12,436 nucleotides of DNA from CAZYMF01 sp964648215 (GCA_964648215.1 CAZYMF010000148.1:1-12436); one strand, 5' to 3'. Positions 1-6,595 are shown, counted from the first letter of the stretch. Notes: a model not told the origin generated them from the letters alone. Program-made: numbers and translations.

Positions 1-1847
1 GCCGAGCGGGGGAGGGCCGGGAGCGCGGGCTTGTCGCTGACCCCGACCGCCGTCAGCCGCAAGCTGCGCAGAATCGGCTCCTCGTCGCGCGCGGCGTAGG
101 TGTGCAGCTCCTCGTGCAGCCGGTGGAAGCGTTCGACGGTGGCGGTCAGGTCGCGCCGGCTCGGCCGGCCGTTGCGCGAGACGAGCGGGACGGCGATGTC
201 GAAGGTCTGCCCGGGGTAGCACAGGTTGGCGAAGCGGTGCAGCTCGATGCGCCGGCGGCCGCGGCGCGCCGCCAGCACCGCGCGCGCCGCCTGCTCCATC
301 TGCTCAAAGAGCTCGCCGATCCGACCCGGCTCGGCGCGGCCCATGGGCGTGATGTAGGCGCGCATCTCGTCGACGATGTGATCGGAGAGCAGCAGCCCCA
401 GGGCGGAGAAAGCGGGCGAGGTCTTCGGCACCAGCACCGTCTCGATGCCGAGCTCCTCGGCCTGCGCCGTGGCGTGCACCGGGCCGTTGCCGCCGTAGAC
501 GACCATCGTCAGACCGCGCGGGTCGACGCCGCGCTGTGCCGAGATGCGGCGGATGGCGTTGGCCATGTTGGCGTTGACCAGGCGATAGATGCCGTGCGCC
601 GCAGCCACCGCATCGAGGCCGAGCGGGCGACCGATCCGCGCGGCGATGGCCTCGCTCGCCTCCGCCGCGAGCAGCCGCATCGTGCCGCCGCAGAAGTCGT
701 CGGGGTTGAGGTAGCCGAGAACGAGATTGGCATCGGTGACGGTGGGCTCGGTGCCGCCGCGGCCGTAGCAGATCGGCCCGGGCTCGGCGCCGGCGCTCTT
801 CGGCCCGACCTGCAACGAGCCGGCGACGACCGAGGCGATCGAGCCGCCGCCGGCGCCGATCGACTGCACGTCGACCATCGGCAGGCCGACGAGGTAGCGG
901 TGGTGCCAGTTCCAGCCCGCCTTGATCTCCGGCCGGCCGCCGCGGATCAGACAGACGTCGTAGCTGGTGCCGCCCATGTCGGCGCAGACGAAATCTTCGA
1001 CCCGCGAGCGCGCGGCCACCGCGCACGCGGCGATCACACCACCGGTCGGGCCGGAGCTGAGCACGGTGACGGGACGGCGGACGATGTACTCGGGCGTCAT
1101 GATGCCGCCGTTGGACTGCATCACCAGCAGCTCGTGGCGGTAGCCGGCGGCGCGCAGCCGCTCGACCAGACGGCCGAGATAGCGCTCGATCTTCGGCGCG
1201 ACGTAGGCATTGACCAGCGTCGTGCTGGTGCGCTCGAACTCCGGCGCCGACGGCATGACCTCGTGGGACAGGGAGAGGGAGATCCCCGGGCACTCCGCGG
1301 CGGCGATCTCCCGCACCCGCCACTCGTGGGCCGGATTGATGAAGGAGAACAGAAAGACGACGGCGAGCGACTCGAGGCCGAGCTTCTGCAGGCGCCTGAG
1401 CGCCGCGCGGACGGCGTCTTCGTCGAGCGGGACGACGACGTTGCCCTCGTAGTCGAGGCGTTCCGGAACGCCGATGCGGCGCCGGCGCTGCGCGATCGGT
1501 GACGGCGGCGGCAGGGCCGGATCCCAGATGTTCTCCTTGAAGCCGCGGCGCAGCTCGATCTCGTCGCGATGCCCTCGCGTCGTGATCAGCCCGGTGACCG
1601 CGCCGCTCATCTCGATCAGCGTGTTGTCGGCCGTGGTGGTGCCGTGGACGATCACCGCCGTGCCGGCGAGCAGCTTGGCGAGAGAACGCTCCTCGCCGCG
1701 GGCGAGCTGCTCGATGCCCGCGATCACGCCCTGCGACTGATCCCGCGGCGTCGTCGGGCTCTTGCTCAGCCGCAGCGACCCGTCCGGCCGGACGAGGACG
1801 AAGTCCGTGAACGTGCCGCCGACGTCGATGCCGATGCGATAGGGCAT
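1..1847 (-). CDS. hyuA: Hydantoinase A / oxoprolinase family subunit (HyuA-like), 3' end beyond window
   Basis: An open frame runs without a stop from ATG 1847 to the window edge (615 complete codons), so the C-terminus is missing. Relatives are usually about 680-720 residues, so perhaps 70-100 are lost. Visible motifs: an actin-like ATPase phosphate loop GIDVGGTFTD at residues 6-15, a conserved SSGPTGG around 262-268, a second nucleotide-binding segment DMGGTSYD at 290-297, then VQSIGAGGGSIA and YGGNGPVHA. The family couples ATP hydrolysis to opening of cyclic amides (hydantoins, 5-oxoproline) or to carboxylation of ketones (acetone/acetophenone carboxylases), working with a HyuB subunit, presumably in the cytoplasm. 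The start lies 5 nt after the hyuB stop and has no recognisable Shine-Dalgarno sequence, so translation is probably coupled to hyuB. The family is clear; the substrate cannot be read from sequence. Confidence 0.93.
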   Translation of the reverse strand, partial: MPYRIGIDVGGTFTDFVLVRPDGSLRLSKSPTTPRDQSQGVIAGIEQLARGEERSLAKLLAGTAVIVHGTTTADNTLIEMSGAVTGLITTRGHRDEIELRRGFKENIWDPALPPPSPIAQRRRRIGVPERLDYEGNVVVPLDEDAVRAALRRLQKLGLESLAVVFLFSFINPAHEWRVREIAAAECPGISLSLSHEVMPSAPEFERTSTTLVNAYVAPKIERYLGRLVERLRAAGYRHELLVMQSNGGIMTPEYIVRRPVTVLSSGPTGGVIAACAVAARSRVEDFVCADMGGTSYDVCLIRGGRPEIKAGWNWHHRYLVGLPMVDVQSIGAGGGSIASVVAGSLQVGPKSAGAEPGPICYGRGGTEPTVTDANLVLGYLNPDDFCGGTMRLLAAEASEAIAARIGRPLGLDAVAAAHGIYRLVNANMANAIRRISAQRGVDPRGLTMVVYGGNGPVHATAQAEELGIETVLVPKTSPAFSALGLLLSDHIVDEMRAYITPMGRAEPGRIGELFEQMEQAARAVLAARRGRRRIELHRFANLCYPGQTFDIAVPLVSRNGRPSRRDLTATVERFHRLHEELHTYAARDEEPILRSLRLTAVGVSDKPALPALPRS

Positions 1848-1852
1848 GGCGG

Positions 1853-3703
1853 TCAGGTGCTGGGTGTCGGGTGTTGGGTGTTGGATATCGTGGAGGCGGC
1901 GCGCATCTCTTCGCGCAACCGGGTCGTCGCTTCCCGATCGACGGCCAGCGTCAGGTCCTCCAGCGAGCCGGTCAGCACGACGCCGTAGTCGCGGCGGGCG
2001 CCTTCGACGGAGACGTACTCGTCGAGGACGTCGTCGAGGACCTTCTGCGGGTCGCGCTCGAGCGGGTCGCCCCAGCCTCCTCCGCCGCCGTAGCGATACT
2101 CGTAGCGCTCGCCGGGCTCGTGGTCGACGTAGAAGGCGGTGGTCTCGACCACCTGCTCGTGCGGGCCGCCGCAGCGCAGCTTGAGCTCGTTCGGCGCCCC
2201 CGGCTTGCCGCCGGCGATGCCGGGCATGGGGTACTTCACGCCGACGACGTAGGTGTAGACCTGCGAGGGAGCGCACAGCTCCTTGACGTACAGGGTCCCG
2301 GGGCAGCCGCGCCACTTGCCCGCGCCGCCGGTGTCGGTGGCGTAGTCACGCGCCAGGTGACGCACGGGGAAGATGCTCTCGTTGATCTCGCCGGTGGCGC
2401 GGATCAGGTTTCCGAAGCTCACGTTCATCGCACCCCAGCCGTCCTGGCCGCGAACGGCACCGCAGTAGGCGCCGAAGGTGTCGACCGAGTGATCGATGAA
2501 CAGCTGCCCGGTCTTCGGGTTCTTGCCGAAGATGACGGTCGGCATGCCCATCTTGTAGATCTGCGGGCAGCAGCGCTCGGGGATGACCTGCTCGAGCGCC
2601 TTGGCGACCGCCTCGCCGACCTCGGTGCCGGGATGATGCGTGCCCGCGGCTACCGAGCGATCGGGCGGCGGGTTGAGACAGCAGCCTGCGGGAACGATCA
2701 GATCGATCGAGTTGAAAAAGCCCTCGTTCTTCGGGATGGCCGGATCCATCATGCTGGCGATCTGCGCAACGACGTAACCGCGGGTATTGCCGAAGGTGGA
2801 GTATGCCTGCAGGTTGTCGCGCGTGTCGGAGCCGGTGAAGTCGACGGTGAGGTCGCTGTCTTGCACCGTCACCTTGCAGTGGATGTGGATGTCCTTGTTC
2901 CCCTTCGGGTCGTGGTCGACGTAAACGTCGGATTCGTAGACACCATCCGACCACTTCGCGACCTCCTCTTTGAAGCGGCGCGCGGCGTAGTCGATCATGT
3001 ACTCCGCGGCGCCGCGCACGGCGGCGACGCCGTGGCGGGCGATGACGTCCTGCAGGCGGCGGGCGCCGAGCTGTGCCGCACCGACCTGGGCGCGCAGGTC
3101 GCCGAGGAAGGTGGGCGTGCGGTTGTTCACCTTCATGAAGTAGGTGATGTCCCTGCGCTCGACCCCCTTCTCGAAGATCTTCACCGCCGGAAAACGGACG
3201 CCTTCGGCCCAGATGTCCCGCGCGTCGACGTTGTAGCCGCCGGGCATGGCGCCGCCGGTGTCGGCGTGATGGCACTGGATCGAGGCGATGAGCACCATCT
3301 CGCCGCCGAAGAAGACGGGGGCGAAGATGTTGTAGTCGGGCAGATGGCCGCCGCCGTGGTACGGGTCGTTGGCGACGAGCACGTCGCCGTCGAAGAGTCC
3401 GTCGCGCCCGAAGAATTCCAGCGCGAAGCGTACCGGCAGGGTCGAGCTGAGCATGAACTGGGGGATGCCGACGCTCAGCGCGGCGAGCGCGCCGTCGGCG
3501 TCGAGGATGGTGGCGTTGCGCTCGTTGGACTGGTTCAGGATGGGCGTGGTGGCGGTGAGGCTGACGTGCGTCGCCATCTCGTAGGCGATGGTCTCCATGG
3601 CGCCGCGAATGATCTCGGCCGTGACGGGATCGACGCCGACCCGTCGCGCCCGCCTTGAACGCGCCGGGCGAATCGCTCGCTTCGGTTTGCGTCGTACCCG
3701 CAT
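1853..3703 (-). CDS. hyuB: Hydantoinase B / oxoprolinase family subunit (HyuB-like)
   Basis: 616 residues, the large partner of HyuA in ATP-dependent hydantoinase, oxoprolinase or ketone carboxylase complexes. Family signatures: VDPVTAEIIRGAMETIAYEM near the N-terminus, ANDPYHGGGHLPD (residues 111-123), HHADTGGAMPGG (145-156), VDFTGSDTR (287-295) and the glycine-rich C-terminal GGGGGWGDPLERDP (539-552). ATG 3703 is supported by GGAGG ending 5 nt upstream, and no ATG or GTG occurs before Met36. The protein therefore appears to carry a very basic N-terminal extension (12 Arg/Lys in the first 23 residues) not usual for the family. The last ~10 residues are encoded by a heptamer repeat and are probably not functional. 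The gene follows the Zn-ribbon/OB-fold gene after a 134-bp repeat element and precedes hyuA by 5 nt. Substrate unknown. Confidence 0.93.
   Translation of the reverse strand: MRVRRKPKRAIRPARSRRARRVGVDPVTAEIIRGAMETIAYEMATHVSLTATTPILNQSNERNATILDADGALAALSVGIPQFMLSSTLPVRFALEFFGRDGLFDGDVLVANDPYHGGGHLPDYNIFAPVFFGGEMVLIASIQCHHADTGGAMPGGYNVDARDIWAEGVRFPAVKIFEKGVERRDITYFMKVNNRTPTFLGDLRAQVGAAQLGARRLQDVIARHGVAAVRGAAEYMIDYAARRFKEEVAKWSDGVYESDVYVDHDPKGNKDIHIHCKVTVQDSDLTVDFTGSDTRDNLQAYSTFGNTRGYVVAQIASMMDPAIPKNEGFFNSIDLIVPAGCCLNPPPDRSVAAGTHHPGTEVGEAVAKALEQVIPERCCPQIYKMGMPTVIFGKNPKTGQLFIDHSVDTFGAYCGAVRGQDGWGAMNVSFGNLIRATGEINESIFPVRHLARDYATDTGGAGKWRGCPGTLYVKELCAPSQVYTYVVGVKYPMPGIAGGKPGAPNELKLRCGGPHEQVVETTAFYVDHEPGERYEYRYGGGGGWGDPLERDPQKVLDDVLDEYVSVEGARRDYGVVLTGSLEDLTLAVDREATTRLREEMRAASTISNTQHPTPST
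1862..1884. repeat. Heptamer tandem repeat at the hyuB/hyuA junction
   Basis: Three head-to-tail heptamers, GGGTGTC, GGGTGTT and GGGTGTT, are followed by a partial GG. They lie inside the last codons of hyuB and just upstream of the hyuA start. Read in the hyuB frame they encode the final SNTQHPTPS-like tail. The array occupies the place where a hyuA ribosome-binding site would be expected. I recall similar GGGTGTT-type arrays as common in environmental genomes, but could not check this here. Confidence 0.75.
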
Positions 3704-3719
3704 GGGTCCCTCCGGGACT

Positions 3720-3853
3720 TTACAACGGATTCAACGGATGAAACGGATGCAGCGGATTCCGGGAGCGCTCAACTTCAGGTCAATTGACCGCCTCCTCTGC
3801 CCCTCGATCCCTTTCCTCCGTTCAATCCGTTCAATCCGTTTCATCCGTTGTAA
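3720..3853. repeat. Small element with inverted nonamer-array ends, no ORF (MITE-like)
   Basis: The ends are inverted: the top strand begins TTACAACGGATTCAACGGAT and the right end reads the same way on the other strand (TTACAACGGATGAAACGGAT). Each end is a 9-bp tandem array: four CGGAT cores at 3726, 3735, 3744 and 3753, and reverse ATCCG cores at 3825, 3834 and 3843 with a degenerate fourth at 3816. The interior of roughly 60 bp holds a perfect 12-bp palindrome GGTCAATTGACC (3778-3789) and no plausible gene. The left end abuts the hyuB Shine-Dalgarno region; the right end is 5 nt from the stop codon of the Zn-ribbon/OB-fold gene. The same ends recur around the GxxExxY gene, suggesting a non-autonomous relative. 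In operon mRNA it would fold into a long imperfect hairpin. Confidence 0.75.
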
Positions 3854-3858
3854 TCTTT

Positions 3859-4269
3859 CTACGTCCGCGGCCGGAACTTCGGCAAGGTCACCTCGTCGTT
3901 GATCTTGTCGAACATCACCTCGACCGGCATGCCGATGCGGATGTCGTCCGGCGCGCACTCGACGAGCTGGGTGTGCAGGCGCGGGCCCTCTTCCAGCTCG
4001 ACGATGGCGACGTTGTAGGGCGTGTCGGCGTTGAACGCGGGGTGCTGCGACTGGTGCACGACGATCCAGCTGAAGACGGACCCGCGGCCGCTGAGCTTCA
4101 CCCACTCGTGCTCCTCGGACAGGCAGCGAGCGCAGAGCAGCGCCGGCGGGAAGCGCACGTGGCCGCAGTCGCCGCAGCGCTGCAGCCGCAGCTCGCCCTT
4201 GCCGGCCGCCTCCCAGTACGGGGCGCTGTCTTCCGTCGGGCGGGGAAGCGGCTTTTCGATCGCGAACAT
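3859..4269 (-). CDS. Zn-ribbon / OB-fold protein (DUF35-type thiolase partner)
   Basis: 136 residues. A four-cysteine zinc ribbon (C32-x2-C35 and C46-x2-C49) is followed by an OB-fold half with GRGSVFSWIVVH, PYNVAIVELEEGPRL and a terminal PKFRP. This is the architecture of small acyl-CoA-associated proteins (rubredoxin-like ribbon plus DUF35 OB-fold) that partner thiolases and related condensing or lyase enzymes in steroid, fatty-acid and ketone catabolism. The start was set at ATG 4269 because GGAGG lies 5 nt upstream; a TTG twelve bases further up would overlap that site. Its natural partner, the thiolase, is the next gene upstream in the operon, now separated from it by the GxxExxY cassette. 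The stop codon lies 5 nt from a repeat element. Role in complex or substrate channelling is inferred from the family. Confidence 0.9.
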   Translation of the reverse strand: MFAIEKPLPRPTEDSAPYWEAAGKGELRLQRCGDCGHVRFPPALLCARCLSEEHEWVKLSGRGSVFSWIVVHQSQHPAFNADTPYNVAIVELEEGPRLHTQLVECAPDDIRIGMPVEVMFDKINDEVTLPKFRPRT

Positions 4270-4287
4270 CGGGACCTCCAAAGGGCG

Positions 4288-4325
4288 TTACAACGGATTG
4301 AACGGATTAAACGGATTTCACGGAT
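4288..4325 (+). repeat. Left nonamer array of the GxxExxY cassette
   Basis: Four CGGAT cores spaced exactly 9 bp apart, with AA or CA before each core. On the minus strand the array encodes the last residues of the GxxExxY protein (SVKSV) and supplies its TAA stop at 4307-4309. Confidence 0.85.
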
Positions 4326-4720
4326 CCGGAGACCGGCCGGAAGGCCTCCTTCAGGAGAACGCGTTTGTGCTCGAGGCGCGACTTGCCAAAGTTGATCAGC
4401 AGGCCGACGCACAACCCAGATGCCTTGAGGTACGAAATGATCTGCGCTCGATGCTGTTCGTTCAGGTCTTTCACGGATTTCAGCTCCACAACGACCTCTC
4501 GGCCGACTACCAGATCGAGCACGTGCTCGCCCAAGGACTCGCCCTTGTACTCGACCACAATTCTCTTCTGAGCCTCAAAACTGATTCCCCTGTTTCCAAG
4601 CTCAGCCTCCATTCCTCGCTGATAAACCGACTCCAAGAATCCAGGCCCCAGCACTCGGTGCACTTCCATCGCGGCCCCAATGATTTCGAACGTCAGGCCC
4701 TCGTGCGGGAGATCGACCAT
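4307..4720 (-). CDS. GxxExxY family protein (PD-(D/E)XK nuclease-like fold)
   Basis: 137 residues. The family-defining motif is G27-F-L-E30-S-V-Y33 within VLGPGFLESVY, preceded by LTFEIIGAAMEVHR. A PD-(D/E)XK-like core follows: EHVLDLVV (D69) and VVVELKSV (E79, K81), then EQHRAQIISYLKASG (88-102) and GLLINFG (106-112). The family is small, cytoplasmic and without an established function; the nuclease-like residues are inferred from the pattern. Length matches family members of about 120-140 residues. ATG 4720 is followed directly by the family N-terminus; the upstream bases are ACGGGG and repeat, so the Shine-Dalgarno is poor. The final SVKSV and the stop are encoded by the left nonamer array. 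The gene lies in a catabolic operon with which it has no evident functional link, has lower GC than its neighbours, and is bracketed by inverted repeats, all consistent with insertion as a cassette. Confidence 0.88.
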   Translation of the reverse strand: MVDLPHEGLTFEIIGAAMEVHRVLGPGFLESVYQRGMEAELGNRGISFEAQKRIVVEYKGESLGEHVLDLVVGREVVVELKSVKDLNEQHRAQIISYLKASGLCVGLLINFGKSRLEHKRVLLKEAFRPVSGSVKSV

Positions 4721-4727
4721 CCCCGTA

Positions 4728-4756
4728 ATCCGTTCAATCCGTTCAATCCGTTGTAA
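4728..4756 (-). repeat. Right nonamer array of the GxxExxY cassette
   Basis: Three ATCCG cores at strict 9-bp spacing, ending TTGTAA. It is the inverted copy of the left array and ends 3 nt before the thiolase stop codon. It lies just upstream of the GxxExxY start codon and would form the 5' leader of any transcript of that gene. Confidence 0.85.
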
Positions 4757-4759
4757 GAC

Positions 4760-5624
4760 TCATTTTCCGAGAATGAGCGCCGAGTAGCTCACCGTCGGCG
4801 GGGCTTCGTGGGGGGCGCCGCCGTAGCCGGTGACCAGGCAGAGCTCGGCGTTCTCCACCTGGCGCTCGCCGCACTCGCCGCGGAGCTGGCGCACGCCCTC
4901 GCGGATGTGGCCGAAGCCGGAGAGGTGGCCTTCGGAGATCAGACCGCCGGCGGTGTTCGACGGCAGCGCGCCGCCGAGGGACAGGTTGCCGGCGTCGATG
5001 AAGCCGCCGACCTCCTCCGGTGCGCAGAAGCCGTAGGCGACCAGGTCGTGGATCACCCGCGGCGTGAAGGCATCGTAGAGCTGGGCCACGTCGATGTCCC
5101 GCGGCGTGACACCGGCCATGCCGAAGGCCATTGCGGCGGCCTTCTTGCCGCCCCAGTGGTCGCCGTCGTTGCCGTTCGGGTGAATGATCTCGGAGGAGTG
5201 CGACTGGCCGGCGCCGAGGATGCGCGCCGGCGGCCTGGGCAGATCGCGGGCGCGGTCCATGGAGGTGACGACGCAGGCACCGCCGCCGTCCGTGTTGGGG
5301 CAGCAGTCGAACAGACGCAGGGGCTCGGCCACCCAGCGCGAGCCGAGGTAATCGTCGAGCGTCATCGGCTTCTTCATCTGGGCGTCGGGGTTGAGCTGCG
5401 CGTGGCGGCGCCAGGTGACGGCGATCTGCCCGTAGTGCTCGTCCCGGTAGCCGTACTGGTGCTGCTGGCGGCGCTTGATGTGCGCCATCAGCGTGATCGC
5501 GCCGACGTCGCCGTAGGGGACCTGGAACTCCGAGCCGAAGAGCTGCATGGCCACGCCCTGCGGCCAGTTCTGGGTGGCGAAGCAGCACAGCACGGTGCGG
5601 CAGTAGCCGGCGGCGATCGCCGCC
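4760..5624 (-). CDS. Thiolase family protein (SCP-x/lipid-transfer type), 5' end lost in assembly gap
   Basis: 287 residues are visible, running into the N gap with AAIAAGYCRTVL at the gap edge. Family landmarks: AQLYDAFTP, IDAGNLSLGGALPSNTAGGL, the histidine segment SEGHLSGFGHIREGVRQLRG and the C-terminal CLVTGYGGAPHE followed by SYSALILG. These fit the thiolases that pair with DUF35 Zn-ribbon/OB-fold proteins and cleave or form beta-ketoacyl-CoA. Full-length members are about 380-395 residues, so roughly 100 N-terminal residues, including the nucleophilic cysteine expected some 20 residues before the gap edge, are not in the sequence. A GTG at 5593 is only an internal valine: the frame stays open upstream and the missing part is essential. 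The canonical CxG motif of biosynthetic thiolases is replaced by TGYGG, as I expect for this subfamily. The downstream partner gene is two positions on. Confidence 0.9.
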
Positions 5625-5724
5625 NNNNNNNNNNNNNNNNNNNNNNNNNNNNNNNNNNNNNNNNNNNNNNNNNNNNNNNNNNNNNNNNNNNNNNNNNNNN
5701 NNNNNNNNNNNNNNNNNNNNNNNN
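5625..5724. other. Assembly gap of exactly 100 N
   Basis: The run is exactly 100 ambiguous bases, the usual placeholder for a gap of unknown length. It interrupts the thiolase gene. The first bases after it are CTCTCCCTCTCC, a low-complexity purine/pyrimidine tract that may have stopped assembly. The remaining 52 bases before the enoyl-CoA hydratase stop contain no ATG on the minus strand, so the missing ~100 thiolase codons must lie in the gap, whose true size is probably near 300 bp. Confidence 0.97.
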
Positions 5725-5776
5725 CTCTCCCTCTCCAGGCGGGCCGGTCAGCGGCTGCGCGCGGCGGGCGCGCCGG

Positions 5777-6595
5777 CTACTTCCCCTTCCACACCGGCTC
5801 GCGCTTCTCCTGGAAGGCGTGGATGCCCTCCATGGCATCTTCGGTGGAGAAGACCTCGGCCGAGTAGATCATCTCCTGGTCGAGGGCTTCCTTGAGCGGC
5901 ATCCCCAGGCCCCTGACGGCGGACTCCTTGACCTTGCGCACGGCGAAGGGGCCGTTCTTGCAGATCAGCTCGGCGTAGCGGATGGCCGTCGGCATCAGGT
6001 CCGCGAGCGGCACGACCTCGTTGACGATGCCGTAGTGATACGCCTTCTGCGCGCTGATGGGCTCCGCGGTCAGCAGGATCTCCATGGCCCAGGGGAACGG
6101 AATCTGGCGTGGCAGCTTGGTAGTGGAGCCGCCGCCGGGAAACAGCCCCCGGCGTGGCTCGCCGATGCCGAAGGTGGCATTCTCGGCGGCGACGCGGATG
6201 TCGGTGCCCTGCAGCATCTCCATGCCGCCGGCGATGCAGAAGCCGTTGACCGCGGCAATGATCGGCTTGTAGATCTCGACGTCGCGCAGGACGGCGACGA
6301 GCGAGGCGTTGACCGGGAACTCCTGCCCCAGGGTCTGCGTGCCGCCGGCGGCGGAGATCTCGCCGATGTTCTGCGTCACCATCGGGATGAACTCTTTCAG
6401 GTCGCCACCGGCGCAGAACGCCTTGTCGCCGGCGCCGGTGATGATCGCCACCCACAGGTCGGGATCGTCACGGAAATCGAGCCAGGCCTTGGCGAGCAGG
6501 CCGAAGGCCTCGAAGTTGAGGGCGTTGCGGCGCTCGGGGCGGTTGATGGTGATGAAGGCGATGCGCCCCCTCTTCTCGTAGACGATGGCAGGCAT
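5777..6595 (-). CDS. Enoyl-CoA hydratase/isomerase (crotonase) family protein
   Basis: 272 residues, the usual crotonase length. Oxyanion-hole segments are CAGGD (61-65) and IAGGM (121-125). The two glutamates that align with the catalytic pair of enoyl-CoA hydratases are E146 (FGIGEPRRGLFPGGG) and E172 (AMEILLTAEPIS), so hydratase activity is plausible, although the superfamily also includes isomerases, hydrolases and lyases. The C-terminus HAFQEKREPVWKGK is the standard crotonase ending. Start ATG 6595 has GAGGA 5 nt upstream. It is the first gene of the minus-strand operon that continues into the thiolase, and the upstream region carries direct and inverted repeats suited to a regulator. 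It probably hydrates an enoyl-CoA intermediate before thiolysis; the true substrate is unknown. Confidence 0.95.
   Translation of the reverse strand: MPAIVYEKRGRIAFITINRPERRNALNFEAFGLLAKAWLDFRDDPDLWVAIITGAGDKAFCAGGDLKEFIPMVTQNIGEISAAGGTQTLGQEFPVNASLVAVLRDVEIYKPIIAAVNGFCIAGGMEMLQGTDIRVAAENATFGIGEPRRGLFPGGGSTTKLPRQIPFPWAMEILLTAEPISAQKAYHYGIVNEVVPLADLMPTAIRYAELICKNGPFAVRKVKESAVRGLGMPLKEALDQEMIYSAEVFSTEDAMEGIHAFQEKREPVWKGK

Larger units (their letters stand above)
4288..4756. mobile_element. GxxExxY cassette bounded by inverted 9-bp tandem arrays
   Basis: A 469-bp unit with near-perfect inverted ends: both begin TTACAACGGATTGAACGGAT read inward, and 29 of the first 30 bases match by eye. The left array has CGGAT cores at 4294, 4303, 4312 and 4321; the right array has reverse ATCCG cores at 4728, 4737 and 4746, all with strict 9-bp period. 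Between them lies a single gene, which fills the unit. Its hand-counted GC over 4381-4680 is about 55 %, against 67-72 % in sampled flanking coding lines. The unit sits between the stop codon of the thiolase gene (3 nt away) and the Shine-Dalgarno of the next gene. I see no target-site duplication and no transposase. Calling it mobile rests on the inverted ends, the compositional contrast and the second element with the same ends at 3720-3853. Confidence 0.65.

Noticed and set aside
102..1502. Plus-strand and minus-strand alternative frames over hyuA
   Set aside because: The third minus frame is open for 615 codons with ATPase motifs; the others are compositional shadows.
1862..1884. Telomere-like or G-quadruplex sequence
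   Set aside because: Only three GGG runs in heptamer context plus GG, inside a coding end; too short to claim a structural role.
1871..3658. Long plus-strand open frame opposite hyuB
   Set aside because: It is a GC-rich antisense shadow: composition is Ala/Gly/Val/Asp/Arg with no domain motif, whereas the minus strand shows clear HyuB motifs.
4281..4294. Target-site duplication at the GxxExxY cassette
   Set aside because: Bases outside the two ends (GGGCG on the left, GACTC on the right) do not match.
3720..4756. CRISPR array
   Set aside because: Units are 9 bp with no unique spacers between them and occur as short inverted arrays; no cas genes.
5591..5593. GTG as the thiolase start
   Set aside because: The frame stays open to the gap, the upstream residues fit the thiolase core, and the missing part holds the catalytic cysteine.
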